Part shown: in pieces, positions 15,285 through 22,416 of the stretch | How positions within the stretch are numbered: position 1 is the first letter of the stretch | Layout: each line of letters opens with the position of its first letter | The notes under the pieces: model-generated | Databases searched by the model: none | The model's input: only the letters and a program-made list of their open reading frames with translations | What the model was told of the DNA's origin: nothing | Assembly: GCA_937920575.1 (NCBI GenBank) | Contig: CAKZSF010000333.1 | Span: 1-23,517 of the forward strand | Reading direction: 5' to 3' | Length of the DNA: 23,517 nucleotides | Source of the DNA: an uncultured Sphingomonadaceae bacterium | Lineage (GTDB): Bacteria > Pseudomonadota > Alphaproteobacteria > Sphingomonadales > Sphingomonadaceae | Position numbers and translations under genes: made by a program

Positions 15285-16336
15285 TTCCCGCTTTCGCGCA
15301 GCGTCACCGCAGCGTGCGGATGGTCGGTGAAAATTCCGTCGACTTTTGCGTTCACCAGCAATCCCATCAAAGGTGGTAATCCACCCACCCCCTTGGGGTT
15401 GTCGTTGGACTTTAGCGCATCAGGCATAAATGCGTTTTCCCGACGCAGCGTCCACGCATGAACCTTCATCCCCGCCGCATGCGCGTTGGCGACCAGATCG
15501 GTTGGCGTGCCATCGTCATTTAGGATCAAGCGCATATCCGCGCCGATGCCATAGGCATAGCTGGCGACCTGCTTCAGCCCTGCTGGCTGGACGAACTGCG
15601 CATAGCTCAGCTGCGGCGCATCCGCCGGGCCACCCTCGCTCGCGATCAGCTGAATACCTTTAAAATCGCTGCGAAATTTGATTTGCACCAGCGGCGTTGC
15701 TTCAAAGCTTTGGATGAAGACCGGATCATCGCCAGAATACCCCGCGCTGCGCAGCACCGCCAGCAAGCTGTCGACCGGGCGAAAGCCTATCGCTTCGAAA
15801 TAGCCGGGGTGTTTCAGCTCGGGATAAAGACCGATGCGCCGCCCGGTTTTCTCCTCCGCCGCGCGCACCAAGGCGATGATTTCAGCAAAGGTCGGCACAT
15901 CGAATTGCCCATCATAGGCGGCATTTTCGGGGCGCAGCTGTTGCAGGCGTTCGTCCGCTTTCAACGTCTTCAACTCGGCCAGCGTGAAATCCTCTGTGAA
16001 CCAGCCATAGACCTCTTCGCCGTCAATCACCTTGCCAGTGATACGCGCGGCGAATTCGGGTCGCTCGGCCACATCGGTTGTCCCAGAAATTTCGTTTTCG
16101 TGCCGAGCGACCAGCACGCCGTCCTTAGTGAACACCAGGTCCGGTTCGATGTAATCGGCACCCTGATCTATAGCGAGTTGATAGGCCTCTAGCGTATGCT
16201 CGGGCCGCTCTCCACTCGCACCGCGATGCGCGATGATGATCGGACTAGCGAACTCGGTCGGTGCCTGCGCTTGAATGGATGCGGGCATTGAAATCGCCAT
16301 AGCAATCAGGCCAATCCAAAAGAGTGATTTGATCAT
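15272..16336 (-). CDS. Secreted glycerophosphodiester phosphodiesterase (GlpQ type)
   Basis: 354 residues. A Sec signal peptide (MIKSLFWIGLIAMAISMPAS) with cleavage near IQA-QA points to a periplasmic enzyme. It hydrolyses glycerophosphodiesters to glycerol-3-phosphate and an alcohol. Motifs: AHRGASGERPEHT with H37 and R38, DYIEPDLVFTKDG with E64 and D66, and H79 in ARHE; later GLYPELKHP and DGIFTDHP. The length and insertion after ARHE fit the periplasmic GlpQ subgroup, not the short cytoplasmic UgpQ. The ATG overlaps the stop of the upstream methyltransferase gene (ATGA), so it is translationally coupled. The 3' end overlaps ubiG by 13 bp, tail to tail. Confidence 0.92.
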   Translation of the reverse strand: MIKSLFWIGLIAMAISMPASIQAQAPTEFASPIIIAHRGASGERPEHTLEAYQLAIDQGADYIEPDLVFTKDGVLVARHENEISGTTDVAERPEFAARITGKVIDGEEVYGWFTEDFTLAELKTLKADERLQQLRPENAAYDGQFDVPTFAEIIALVRAAEEKTGRRIGLYPELKHPGYFEAIGFRPVDSLLAVLRSAGYSGDDPVFIQSFEATPLVQIKFRSDFKGIQLIASEGGPADAPQLSYAQFVQPAGLKQVASYAYGIGADMRLILNDDGTPTDLVANAHAAGMKVHAWTLRRENAFMPDALKSNDNPKGVGGLPPLMGLLVNAKVDGIFTDHPHAAVTLRESGNYEP

Positions 16337-17103
16337 TTCGGTGCCTTGTCATTTTGCCGCTTAACTTGCGCTGAGCCTATGTCGTTCGGTCTGCGCGCGA
16401 GCACGACAAAGCCAAGCGGCATATCGTAGCGTCTTGGGACTATCAGGTTGCCAATCAAAGCGAGAAAATTCAGACCGATAACGAGCGGCAACCGGATAAT
16501 CTTCCACCATGTGCCAGCCGGTCGACAATCAACGATTGCATCGATCAACATCTGAGATGACGTGGAAAGATTTGAACTGGTGCGACGCAGCTCGCGGTGT
16601 TCAAGGCCGCCATCCTGCAACATCTGTTTGATGCCGAAGCTGGTCAGCCTGCGAAAATCAAACGGTACTTCGTGTTCACCAAAGACCAGCGGAATAGAAA
16701 ACAGCAATTTTCCATTCGGCTTCAACACGCGGCGAATTTCACGGATCGTGTGTTCAAGATCCGCGACATGCTCAAACACTTCGAATGCCACTACCCCGTC
16801 AAAATGGGCGTCAGGGAACGGGATTGTGTGTCCGTCAAAAAAGTGATCGACTTTGCTGTTTGCGTGGTCATGCCCGGTCTGTTCGACGTCAATCCCAAGA
16901 TAGCTGTCAGCATGCGCAAACAGTTCTGCATAGGGTTTTGAGCCACAGCCAAAATCGAGAATGTTTCCTGACAAGCACGGAGCGAACTCGTTAATGCCAT
17001 TGTAAAGGCCGCTGCGCAGAATATGCGACGGGAACAGAAATATCCCGTACCAACGGGTTATAAAGGCGCGCCTTCGGGCCCAGTGTTTCAGGCGCGCAAG
17101 CAT
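16333..17103 (-). CDS. Class I SAM-dependent methyltransferase, AT-rich
   Basis: 256 residues with a Methyltransf_11-like domain: motif I ILDFGCGSKPYAELF (about 48-62), YLGIDV, DGVVAFEVFEHVADLEHTIREIRRVLKPNGKLLFSIP. The C-terminal part has a hydrophobic stretch (about 205-222, LPLVIGLNFLALIGNLIV) that could associate with the membrane. Substrate unknown; similar proteins occur near glycan or lipid modification genes. Hand counts over 16621-16860 give about 49% GC against about 60% in neighbouring genes sampled, suggesting horizontal origin or relaxed codon use. It starts 4 bp after the Spx/ArsC-like gene and overlaps the glycerophosphodiesterase gene by ATGA. Confidence 0.85.
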   Translation of the reverse strand: MLARLKHWARRRAFITRWYGIFLFPSHILRSGLYNGINEFAPCLSGNILDFGCGSKPYAELFAHADSYLGIDVEQTGHDHANSKVDHFFDGHTIPFPDAHFDGVVAFEVFEHVADLEHTIREIRRVLKPNGKLLFSIPLVFGEHEVPFDFRRLTSFGIKQMLQDGGLEHRELRRTSSNLSTSSQMLIDAIVDCRPAGTWWKIIRLPLVIGLNFLALIGNLIVPRRYDMPLGFVVLARRPNDIGSAQVKRQNDKAPK

Positions 17104-17107
17104 CGCC

Positions 17108-17455
17108 TTAGCTCAACGCCTCCGCCCACTCGTCGTCCTTAAAGCCGACGAGGATACCACCGCCATGTTCAACAACCGGGCGCTTGATCATGCTCGGATT
17201 GGCTTCCAGCAAGCGCACAGCTTTCGCCGCATCAATCTCGACCTTGTCTTCCTCAGACAATTTGCGAAACGTCGTGCCGCGTCGATTGAGCACCACATCA
17301 ACGCCTTTGGCATCGATCCACGCCGCGAGTTTAGCCGGGTCGGCGCCCTCTTTCTTATAGTCGTGAAAGGCAAATTCGACGCCCTGCGCGTCGAGCCATT
17401 TGCGCGCTTTCTTCACTGTGTCGCAATTGGGAATACCGTAAACATGAACGCTCAT
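17108..17455 (-). CDS. ArsC/Spx-like (YffB-type) reductase-fold protein
   Basis: 115 residues, the typical length for this family. It has a thioredoxin-like fold with a single N-terminal Cys (C11 in GIPNCDTVKKARKWL), as in YffB and Spx-type proteins, then NRRGTTFRKL and the MIKRPVVEHGGGILVGF segment containing the cis-Pro. Genuine arsenate reductases have CX5R and a different context, so an arsenic role is doubtful. YffB homologues are glutathione-related; the cellular role is unclear. AGGAAG precedes the ATG. It lies 8 bp after ruvC and 4 bp before the methyltransferase gene. Confidence 0.85.
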   Translation of the reverse strand: MSVHVYGIPNCDTVKKARKWLDAQGVEFAFHDYKKEGADPAKLAAWIDAKGVDVVLNRRGTTFRKLSEEDKVEIDAAKAVRLLEANPSMIKRPVVEHGGGILVGFKDDEWAEALS

Positions 17456-17463
17456 TGTGCTTC

Positions 17464-17934
17464 CTAACCCCTTGTCAAATGCGCATCGGCAATCGCCACA
17501 GCCAGCGCGTCGGCCGCGTCAGCCCCTTCTATCACAGCCCCGGGCAGCAACACTTTGAGCATAGCCTGAACCTGTGTCTTGTCCGCCGCGCCAGTGCCAA
17601 CAACCGACTTTTTCACCAGCCGTGCCGAATGCTCGTTCACTGTTAGGCTCGCTCGCGCACAGGCCGCCAAGATCGCACCGCGTGCTTGCGCCAGTTTCAG
17701 CGTCGATTGTGCATTCTTGTTGACGAAGACTTCTTCTGCCGCCGCGCGATCCGGCAAATATTGCCCCGCGACTGCATGAATCGCGTCATGCAGATGAAGC
17801 AAACGCTCGGCTATTGGCGCCTTTGGGTTGGTCTTCACTTGCCCGTTGGCAATATGCGCAAGGCGTGAACCCTCTGCCCGGATTAGGCCCCAGCCCGTGC
17901 AGCTAAGCGAAGGATCAAGGCCGAGGATGATCAT
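17464..17934 (-). CDS. ruvC: Crossover junction endodeoxyribonuclease RuvC
   Basis: 156 residues, slightly shorter than E. coli RuvC (173), as is usual in alphaproteobacteria. It resolves Holliday junctions as a dimer. The acidic active site is D7 (LGLDPS), E67 (AAEEVF), D139 and D142 (EGADAADALAVA), all in place. The FVNKNAQSTLKLAQARGA stretch is the DNA-contacting helix of the family. It begins 11 bp after yebC and is followed by a Spx/ArsC-like gene instead of ruvA and ruvB, which are not in this window. Confidence 0.95.
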   Translation of the reverse strand: MIILGLDPSLSCTGWGLIRAEGSRLAHIANGQVKTNPKAPIAERLLHLHDAIHAVAGQYLPDRAAAEEVFVNKNAQSTLKLAQARGAILAACARASLTVNEHSARLVKKSVVGTGAADKTQVQAMLKVLLPGAVIEGADAADALAVAIADAHLTRG

Positions 17935-17945
17935 AAGCAGCGACG

Positions 17946-18692
17946 TCAGCTATCGAGCTTCGCCATCACCTCGTCAGAGATATCGTAATTCCCCCAAACC
18001 GTCTGCACATCGTCATCGTCGTCGAGCGCATCGACCAGTTTCAGCAGCACGCCCGCATCTTTCTCGTCGAGCTCAACCGTGAGGTTCGGCTTCCATGCGA
18101 GTTTGACTTCCTTAGCCTCGCCCAGCGCCTTTTCCAGCGCATCGGCAACAGCATGGAGATCATCAGAAGCGGTCCAGATTTCGTGGCCGTCATCGGACGA
18201 GGAAATATCCTCTGCACCAGCCTCCAAAGCAGCCTCGAGCACTTTTTCCTCGTCACCCGCTTCGGCACTGTATTCGATATAGCCCAGCCGCTCGAAACCA
18301 TGTGCAACCGAACCTTCGGTGCCCAGATTACCGCCATTCTTCGAAAAGCAGGTGCGCACCGATGTTGCGGTGCGGTTGCGATTATCGGTCAGCGTTTCAA
18401 CAATGATTGCGCTGCCGCCCGGGCCATACCCTTCGTAACGCACTTCTTCGTAATTATCGTCGTCGCCCGCGCTTGCCTTGTCGATCGCGCGCTGGATGTT
18501 GTCCTTCGGCATCGACTGCGCCTTGGCGGTGTTGACCGCGAGCCGCAGGCGCGGGTTCATATCCGGGTCGGGCGTACCCATTTTCGCCGCGACAGTGATT
18601 TCGCGCGAAAGCTTGGAAAACAGGTTGGAGCGCTTCTTATCCTGCGCGCCCTTGCGGTGCATGATGTTTTTAAATTTGGAATGGCCTGCCAT
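17946..18692 (-). CDS. yebC: YebC/PmpR (TACO1) family protein
   Basis: 248 residues, the standard length. [32 protein letters not shown] is diagnostic. The family was long annotated as transcriptional regulators; more recent work links members to translation of difficult proline-rich stretches, as for mitochondrial TACO1. A cluster of acidic residues occurs near the C-terminus ([18 protein letters not shown]), which is normal for the family. yebC directly upstream of ruvC is a widely conserved order. No strong ribosome-binding site is seen. The upstream 117 bp contain a 14-bp tandem repeat. Confidence 0.95.
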   Translation of the reverse strand: MAGHSKFKNIMHRKGAQDKKRSNLFSKLSREITVAAKMGTPDPDMNPRLRLAVNTAKAQSMPKDNIQRAIDKASAGDDDNYEEVRYEGYGPGGSAIIVETLTDNRNRTATSVRTCFSKNGGNLGTEGSVAHGFERLGYIEYSAEAGDEEKVLEAALEAGAEDISSSDDGHEIWTASDDLHAVADALEKALGEAKEVKLAWKPNLTVELDEKDAGVLLKLVDALDDDDDVQTVWGNYDISDEVMAKLDS

Positions 18693-18760
18693 GGCTCAGA
18701 TCGATCCGTTTGCTTGGTTGAAGAATGTTGCAGCAGCCCTAGCCGAGCGAGGCGCACTGG

Positions 18761-18792
18761 GCAACGGGAGGTGTGCAACGGGAGGTGTGCAA
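18761..18792. repeat. 14-bp tandem repeat upstream of yebC
   Basis: The unit GCAACGGGAGGTGT occurs twice without mismatch (18761-18774, 18775-18788) plus four bases of a third copy. It sits between the alpha/beta hydrolase gene and yebC, about 70-100 bp upstream of the yebC start. It could be simple slippage duplication, or a duplicated protein-binding site in the yebC promoter region. Confidence 0.9.
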
Positions 18793-18809
18793 GGCAAGAG
18801 ATTGGATGA

Positions 18810-19661
18810 CTAAGCTGGCATCCTGTCGCGCAGAAACTCGATGACAGAGGCGTTGAATGCGTCGTTCCTGTCACCCGCCACCATATGTCCTGCCAGTTCG
18901 ATATCGATCACTGTCGCGGCGGGCACAGTTTCGCAAAAGGCATCAATCCCGCGCTGCGAGACCATATCGCTGAGCATCCCGCGTACAACCAGAACATCAA
19001 TATCATCGCATTGCCCGAGGATTTGAGTCGATTGCGCGATAAGCTCTTTAAAATTGCCAGGGTCCTCAATGTTGAATTGGCGTGGGTCCCAATGCCAATA
19101 AAGCCGTCCATCATCATGCTTGCGCAGGTTCTTCATCAGGCCCGCCGGATTCTTGGGCCGTGGACGCTCCGGATAATAGGCAGCGACCGCATCCGCCGCC
19201 TCTTCCAACGAAGCAAACCCGTCGTGATTGGCGTTCATAAAGCCCACGATCCGGCCCACGCCCTTAGGCTCCATTTGCGGGACGATATCGACCAGTATGA
19301 GCGCGGACGGGCGCACCCCTTCGCCGACAGCCTGAATAGAGGTTATCCCGCCCATCGACGCACCGACCGTGGCAAAGGGCACATCGCTGCCATCGACAAC
19401 CGCGCGCAGATCAAGAACGCGCGCGCTCGGACTGTACGCGCCTTCAGGCGACCATCCGCTGTCGCCATGGCCGCGCGAATCCAGATTGACCACGCGATAG
19501 CCTGCCTCCGCCAGCGCATGCATCGCCTTGGCCCAGCTGTGCCGCGTCTGTCCGCCGCCATGCATCAGCACCACCAGCGGCGCCCCCTCTGGCCCGCCAA
19601 TATCAGCGGCGAGTTGCAACCCATCAGCGGTTGTGAAGTGCGTGAGCGAAAAGTCTGCCAT
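18810..19661 (-). CDS. Alpha/beta hydrolase
   Basis: 283 residues. The oxyanion-hole segment HGGGQTRHSW (34-43), the SRGHGDSGWS strand turn (62-71), and the nucleophile elbow VGASMGG with S102 are clear. The catalytic His is in IELAGHMVAGDRNDAF near the C-terminus, with the acid likely in the preceding VLVVRGMLSDMV strand. No signal peptide, so cytoplasmic. The family covers esterases, haloperoxidase-like and epoxide-hydrolase-like enzymes, and the substrate cannot be told. It lies 117 bp upstream of yebC and 55 bp downstream of the YbjQ-like gene, so co-transcription is uncertain. Confidence 0.9.
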   Translation of the reverse strand: MADFSLTHFTTADGLQLAADIGGPEGAPLVVLMHGGGQTRHSWAKAMHALAEAGYRVVNLDSRGHGDSGWSPEGAYSPSARVLDLRAVVDGSDVPFATVGASMGGITSIQAVGEGVRPSALILVDIVPQMEPKGVGRIVGFMNANHDGFASLEEAADAVAAYYPERPRPKNPAGLMKNLRKHDDGRLYWHWDPRQFNIEDPGNFKELIAQSTQILGQCDDIDVLVVRGMLSDMVSQRGIDAFCETVPAATVIDIELAGHMVAGDRNDAFNASVIEFLRDRMPA

Positions 19662-19716
19662 AAGTGTTGAGGCAGTGCCCTAGCCCTGCAAAATCGCAAT
19701 CATCAATTTGAGTATA

Positions 19717-20064
19717 TTAGACTCGAACAGCCGTGCCGCTGGCGGAAACCATCAGCATCGATCCGGTATCGCCAATCACTTCATAGTCGAGATCGATACC
19801 GACCACCGCGTTGCCGCCGCGGCTCGCGCACTCGGCTTGCAACTCCTCGATCGCCTGATTGCGGGCATCGGACAGAATGCGCTCATAGCTGCCCGAACGG
19901 CCCCCCACGATATCGCGGATATTGGCGAACAGATCACGGAAAATGTTCGCGCCGACGATCACTTCGCCGGTCACGATTCCGATATACTCCTGGATCGGAT
20001 TGCCTTCCAGCGTGGGTGTGGTGCTGACGATAACGCCGCGGGCGTCTTTATATTCGGGGGGCAT
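19717..20064 (-). CDS. YbjQ/UPF0145 family protein
   Basis: 115 residues. The hallmark segments are [30 protein letters not shown] and the later [31 protein letters not shown], ending VSASGTAV. The family forms pentameric rings and is often labelled heavy-metal-binding, but no function is established. The N-terminus has about ten extra residues ([10 protein letters not shown]) compared with the usual start near MIVTTT. The ATG is supported by GGAG 7 nt upstream. It lies 47 bp after gapR. Confidence 0.88.
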   Translation of the reverse strand: MPPEYKDARGVIVSTTPTLEGNPIQEYIGIVTGEVIVGANIFRDLFANIRDIVGGRSGSYERILSDARNQAIEELQAECASRGGNAVVGIDLDYEVIGDTGSMLMVSASGTAVRV

Positions 20065-20111
20065 TTCTTGTCTCCGCTTGGTTGCTGACTTTCCGCCAGC
20101 CTAGCGCGAAA

Positions 20112-20384
20112 TCACGCCATGCCAAGCGCGGCCTTGTAAGTGTCGAGGATCGTTTCCATTTCCGAGCGATCGTTGTTGTCCATTTTGCGAAGGCGCACGA
20201 CCTGACGCATAATCTTGGGGTCGTAACCCACCGCTTTCGCCTCGGCATAGACATCGCGAATATCGTCAGCGATGCCTTTCTTCTCTTCTTCCAAACGCTC
20301 GACCCGTTCAATCAACAGGCGCAGGCGATCGTCCGTTGCGCTGGCTTCTTGAGATGCTGAAGTGATCGGGGTGACGTCGGCCAT
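20112..20384 (-). CDS. gapR: GapR-like DUF2312 nucleoid-associated protein
   Basis: 90 residues. The sequence [50 protein letters not shown] is the DUF2312 signature. It forms a long coiled-coil helix followed by short helices. In Caulobacter this protein (GapR) binds overtwisted AT-rich DNA ahead of forks and polymerases and aids topoisomerases. The family is largely alphaproteobacterial, which supports the host assignment. TTGGAG precedes the ATG by 8 nt. It lies between DUF1244 (83 bp) and the YbjQ-like gene. Confidence 0.9.
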   Translation of the reverse strand: MADVTPITSASQEASATDDRLRLLIERVERLEEEKKGIADDIRDVYAEAKAVGYDPKIMRQVVRLRKMDNNDRSEMETILDTYKAALGMA

Positions 20385-20467
20385 GTGTGTGCTCCAAAAG
20401 AATCAGTGAGAATCAGGTTGAGCGCTGGATAGCGCCGCCAATCCCGCGATTGAACCGGCTGCGCAAA

Positions 20468-20782
20468 TTAATCCTGTGCGTTCTTCGCAACACTCGCTTC
20501 CATCGCCGCGATTTGCTCTTCGGTAGCAGGCGTTTGCCGTGTCGCTTTCCACTCCTCCATCGGCATGCCGTGGATCAGCGCGCGCGCAGCCGCTTTGTCG
20601 CCATCAAAGCCAGCGTCGCGAATCCAGTCTGCCAGACAATTGCGGCAGAAGCCCGCCAGCCCCATCAATTCTATATTCTGCGCGTCGTGGCGATGCTGCA
20701 GATGCTTCACCAAACGGCGAAACGCGGCTGCAGCGACCGCATCATCGAGCATATCTAGGCCCATGTCCGAATTCGTATCCAT
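20468..20782 (-). CDS. DUF1244 family protein
   Basis: 104 residues. The core AAAAFRRLVKHLQHRHDAQNIELMGLAGFCRNCLADWI is typical for DUF1244, a small helical family in alphaproteobacteria and others without known function. C46 and C49 (CRNC) with nearby histidines could bind a metal, but this is not shown. A second ATG seven codons in (MGLDMLDD) is a possible start; the outer one has AAGGGAA upstream and is kept. Divergent from pyk with only 46 bp between the starts. Confidence 0.88.
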   Translation of the reverse strand: MDTNSDMGLDMLDDAVAAAAFRRLVKHLQHRHDAQNIELMGLAGFCRNCLADWIRDAGFDGDKAAARALIHGMPMEEWKATRQTPATEEQIAAMEASVAKNAQD

Positions 20783-20811
20783 GGAAATTCCCTTGTGTTG
20801 TTATTCAGGCC

Positions 20812-20834
20812 TGTCATAGGCGATTCCTATGGCA
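20812..20834 (+). promoter_or_regulatory. Hairpin enclosing the pyk ribosome-binding site and start codon
   Basis: TGTCATAGG (20812-20820) pairs with CCTATGGCA (20826-20834) over 9 bp with a single G-U pair and a 5-nt loop (CGATT). The ATG (20829-20831) is wholly inside the 3' arm and the only Shine-Dalgarno-like bases (AGG, 20818-20820) lie in the 5' arm. If transcribed, the structure would reduce initiation unless opened. It could alternatively be a protein-binding palindrome serving the divergent DUF1244 gene. Confidence 0.5.
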
Positions 20835-22298
20835 AAAGCAGCACCGGCACAGCTTGGCCCACGCGGCCGTAAGGTCAAGATCCTCGCAACGGTTGGCCCC
20901 GCCAGCCGCGACAAGGATATGCTCAGGAAACTGGTGCTCGCAGGCGCGGACGCGTTTCGTCTGAATATGAGCCATGGCGAGCATGACGATCACCGCAGCA
21001 GCTTCAAGGCGATCCGCGAGCTGGAGGCCGAACTGAACCGCCCGATCGGCATTTTCTGCGATCTGCAGGGGCCGAAGCTGCGTGTCGGAAAATTCAAGGA
21101 TGGGCAGGCCGTCATCCGCCATTCAGGGCATTTCACGCTGGATAAGAATCCTGAACCAGGCGACGAAACGCGGGTTGAATTGCCGCACCCGGAATTGTTT
21201 GAAGTGTTGGAGAAGGGTCAGCGCCTGCTGATCAATGACGGTAAGATTCGTCTGAAAGTGTTAAAGGCAGAACCGGACTCAATCCTGTGCTCCGCCGAAG
21301 TCGGTGGTGTGATTTCTGACCGCAAGGGTCTGAACGTGCCCGATGCCGAAGTGCCAATCCCTGCGTTGACTACGAAAGACCGCAAGGATTTGTCCTTCGC
21401 TATCGAAGAGGGTGCCGACTGGATTGGCCTGAGTTTTGTGCAGCGCCCAGAAGATCTGGCCGAGGCCCGCCGTCTGATGGGCGGGCGCGGCGCACTGTGT
21501 GCCAAGATCGAGAAGCCATCGGCGGTCAAGCGACTGGACGAACTGCTCGAACTGAGCGATGGCGTGATGGTCGCGCGCGGCGATTTGGGTGTCGAGTTGC
21601 TGCCCGAAGAGGTGCCGCCGCTACAAAAGCGCATCGTCAACACCGCCCGCACTTTGGGCAAACCCGTGATTGTCGCGACGCAGATGCTGGAAAGCATGAT
21701 CGAAAGCCCCGCGCCAACGCGGGCCGAAGTCTCCGATGTGGCCAATGCGGTCTATGATGGCGCGGATGCGGTGATGCTTTCAGCAGAAACAGCGGCAGGC
21801 GAGTGGCCAGAAGAAGCCGTGACGGTAATGGATCGCATCTCTGCGCAAGTGGAGAAGGACCCCGCCTACAATGAGCGGATCCACTTCCACGAAACTCTTC
21901 CCGATTCCACAACGGCCGATGCTCTCAGCCACGCCTGCATGACCATTGCAGAGACTGTCCCGATTGCGGCCATCACTGTGTTCACAGGCTCTGGCTCAAC
22001 CGCACGCCGCGTCGCCCGCGAACGCCCCTCTGTGCCCGTTATGGTGCTGACCCCATCGATGACGACCGCGCGACGCGTTGCCCTGCTGTGGGGCGCGCAT
22101 GCGGTGCCGACCAAAGATATTGGCAGTTTTGAAGAGATGATCGCCAAGGGCAAACGCATGGCCTTGCGCCATGGATTTGGCGAAGCTGGGGCCAAGCTGA
22201 TCGCGCTCGCGGGTGTACCTTTTGGCACTCCAGGTTCGACCAATCTGCTGCATGTCGTGACTCTGACTGGCAACGAGCTCGACGGTCACAGCGCTTAA
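20829..22298 (+). CDS. pyk: Pyruvate kinase
   Basis: 489 residues, the usual size for bacterial pyruvate kinase. It converts phosphoenolpyruvate and ADP to pyruvate and ATP in lower glycolysis (Entner-Doudoroff in most sphingomonads). Visible signatures: KILATVGPASRDKDML at the N-terminus, FRLNMSHG, CDLQGPKLRVG, the B-domain around 70-165, the catalytic LCAKIEKPSAVKRLDELLE, DGVMVARGDLGVELLPEEVP, and TQMLESMIESPAPTRAEVSDVANAV. The C-terminal domain includes VFTGSGSTARRVARERPSVPVMVLTPS. The start codon lies within a hairpin. No nearby partner genes suggest an operon. Confidence 0.96.
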   Translation: MAKAAPAQLGPRGRKVKILATVGPASRDKDMLRKLVLAGADAFRLNMSHGEHDDHRSSFKAIRELEAELNRPIGIFCDLQGPKLRVGKFKDGQAVIRHSGHFTLDKNPEPGDETRVELPHPELFEVLEKGQRLLINDGKIRLKVLKAEPDSILCSAEVGGVISDRKGLNVPDAEVPIPALTTKDRKDLSFAIEEGADWIGLSFVQRPEDLAEARRLMGGRGALCAKIEKPSAVKRLDELLELSDGVMVARGDLGVELLPEEVPPLQKRIVNTARTLGKPVIVATQMLESMIESPAPTRAEVSDVANAVYDGADAVMLSAETAAGEWPEEAVTVMDRISAQVEKDPAYNERIHFHETLPDSTTADALSHACMTIAETVPIAAITVFTGSGSTARRVARERPSVPVMVLTPSMTTARRVALLWGAHAVPTKDIGSFEEMIAKGKRMALRHGFGEAGAKLIALAGVPFGTPGSTNLLHVVTLTGNELDGHSA

Positions 22299-22320
22299 GC
22301 GCGTACTGCGCTTTCCATTC
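22297..22320 (+). terminator. Weak terminator-like hairpin after pyk
   Basis: AAGCGC (22297-22302) pairs with GCGCTT (22308-22313) around a 5-nt loop; it is followed by a poor T-rich stretch (TCCATTC, then TTTGG). It overlaps the pyk stop codon. It may attenuate read-through to the TonB-dependent receptor gene, but the weak T-run makes it doubtful. Confidence 0.3.
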
Positions 22321-22416
22321 TTTGGTGCTTTGTTGTCGATCCGTCGACTGCCCCTTGCTGTGCGCCAATTCTGCGCCTAGTGGCCTCGCCAACCCCCATA
22401 AAAACAGGAAAAACCG

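Noticed and set aside
18691..18813. 40-codon plus-strand ORF ([13 protein letters not shown]...) starting in the yebC ATG region
   Set aside because: No clear ribosome-binding site, ends within the tandem-repeat region, and its start overlaps yebC in antisense; no support beyond an open frame.
20385..20467. Short AGAATCAG repeat and GCGCT hairpin between DUF1244 and gapR
   Set aside because: 8-bp repeat and 5-bp stem without a T-run; not distinguishable from chance.
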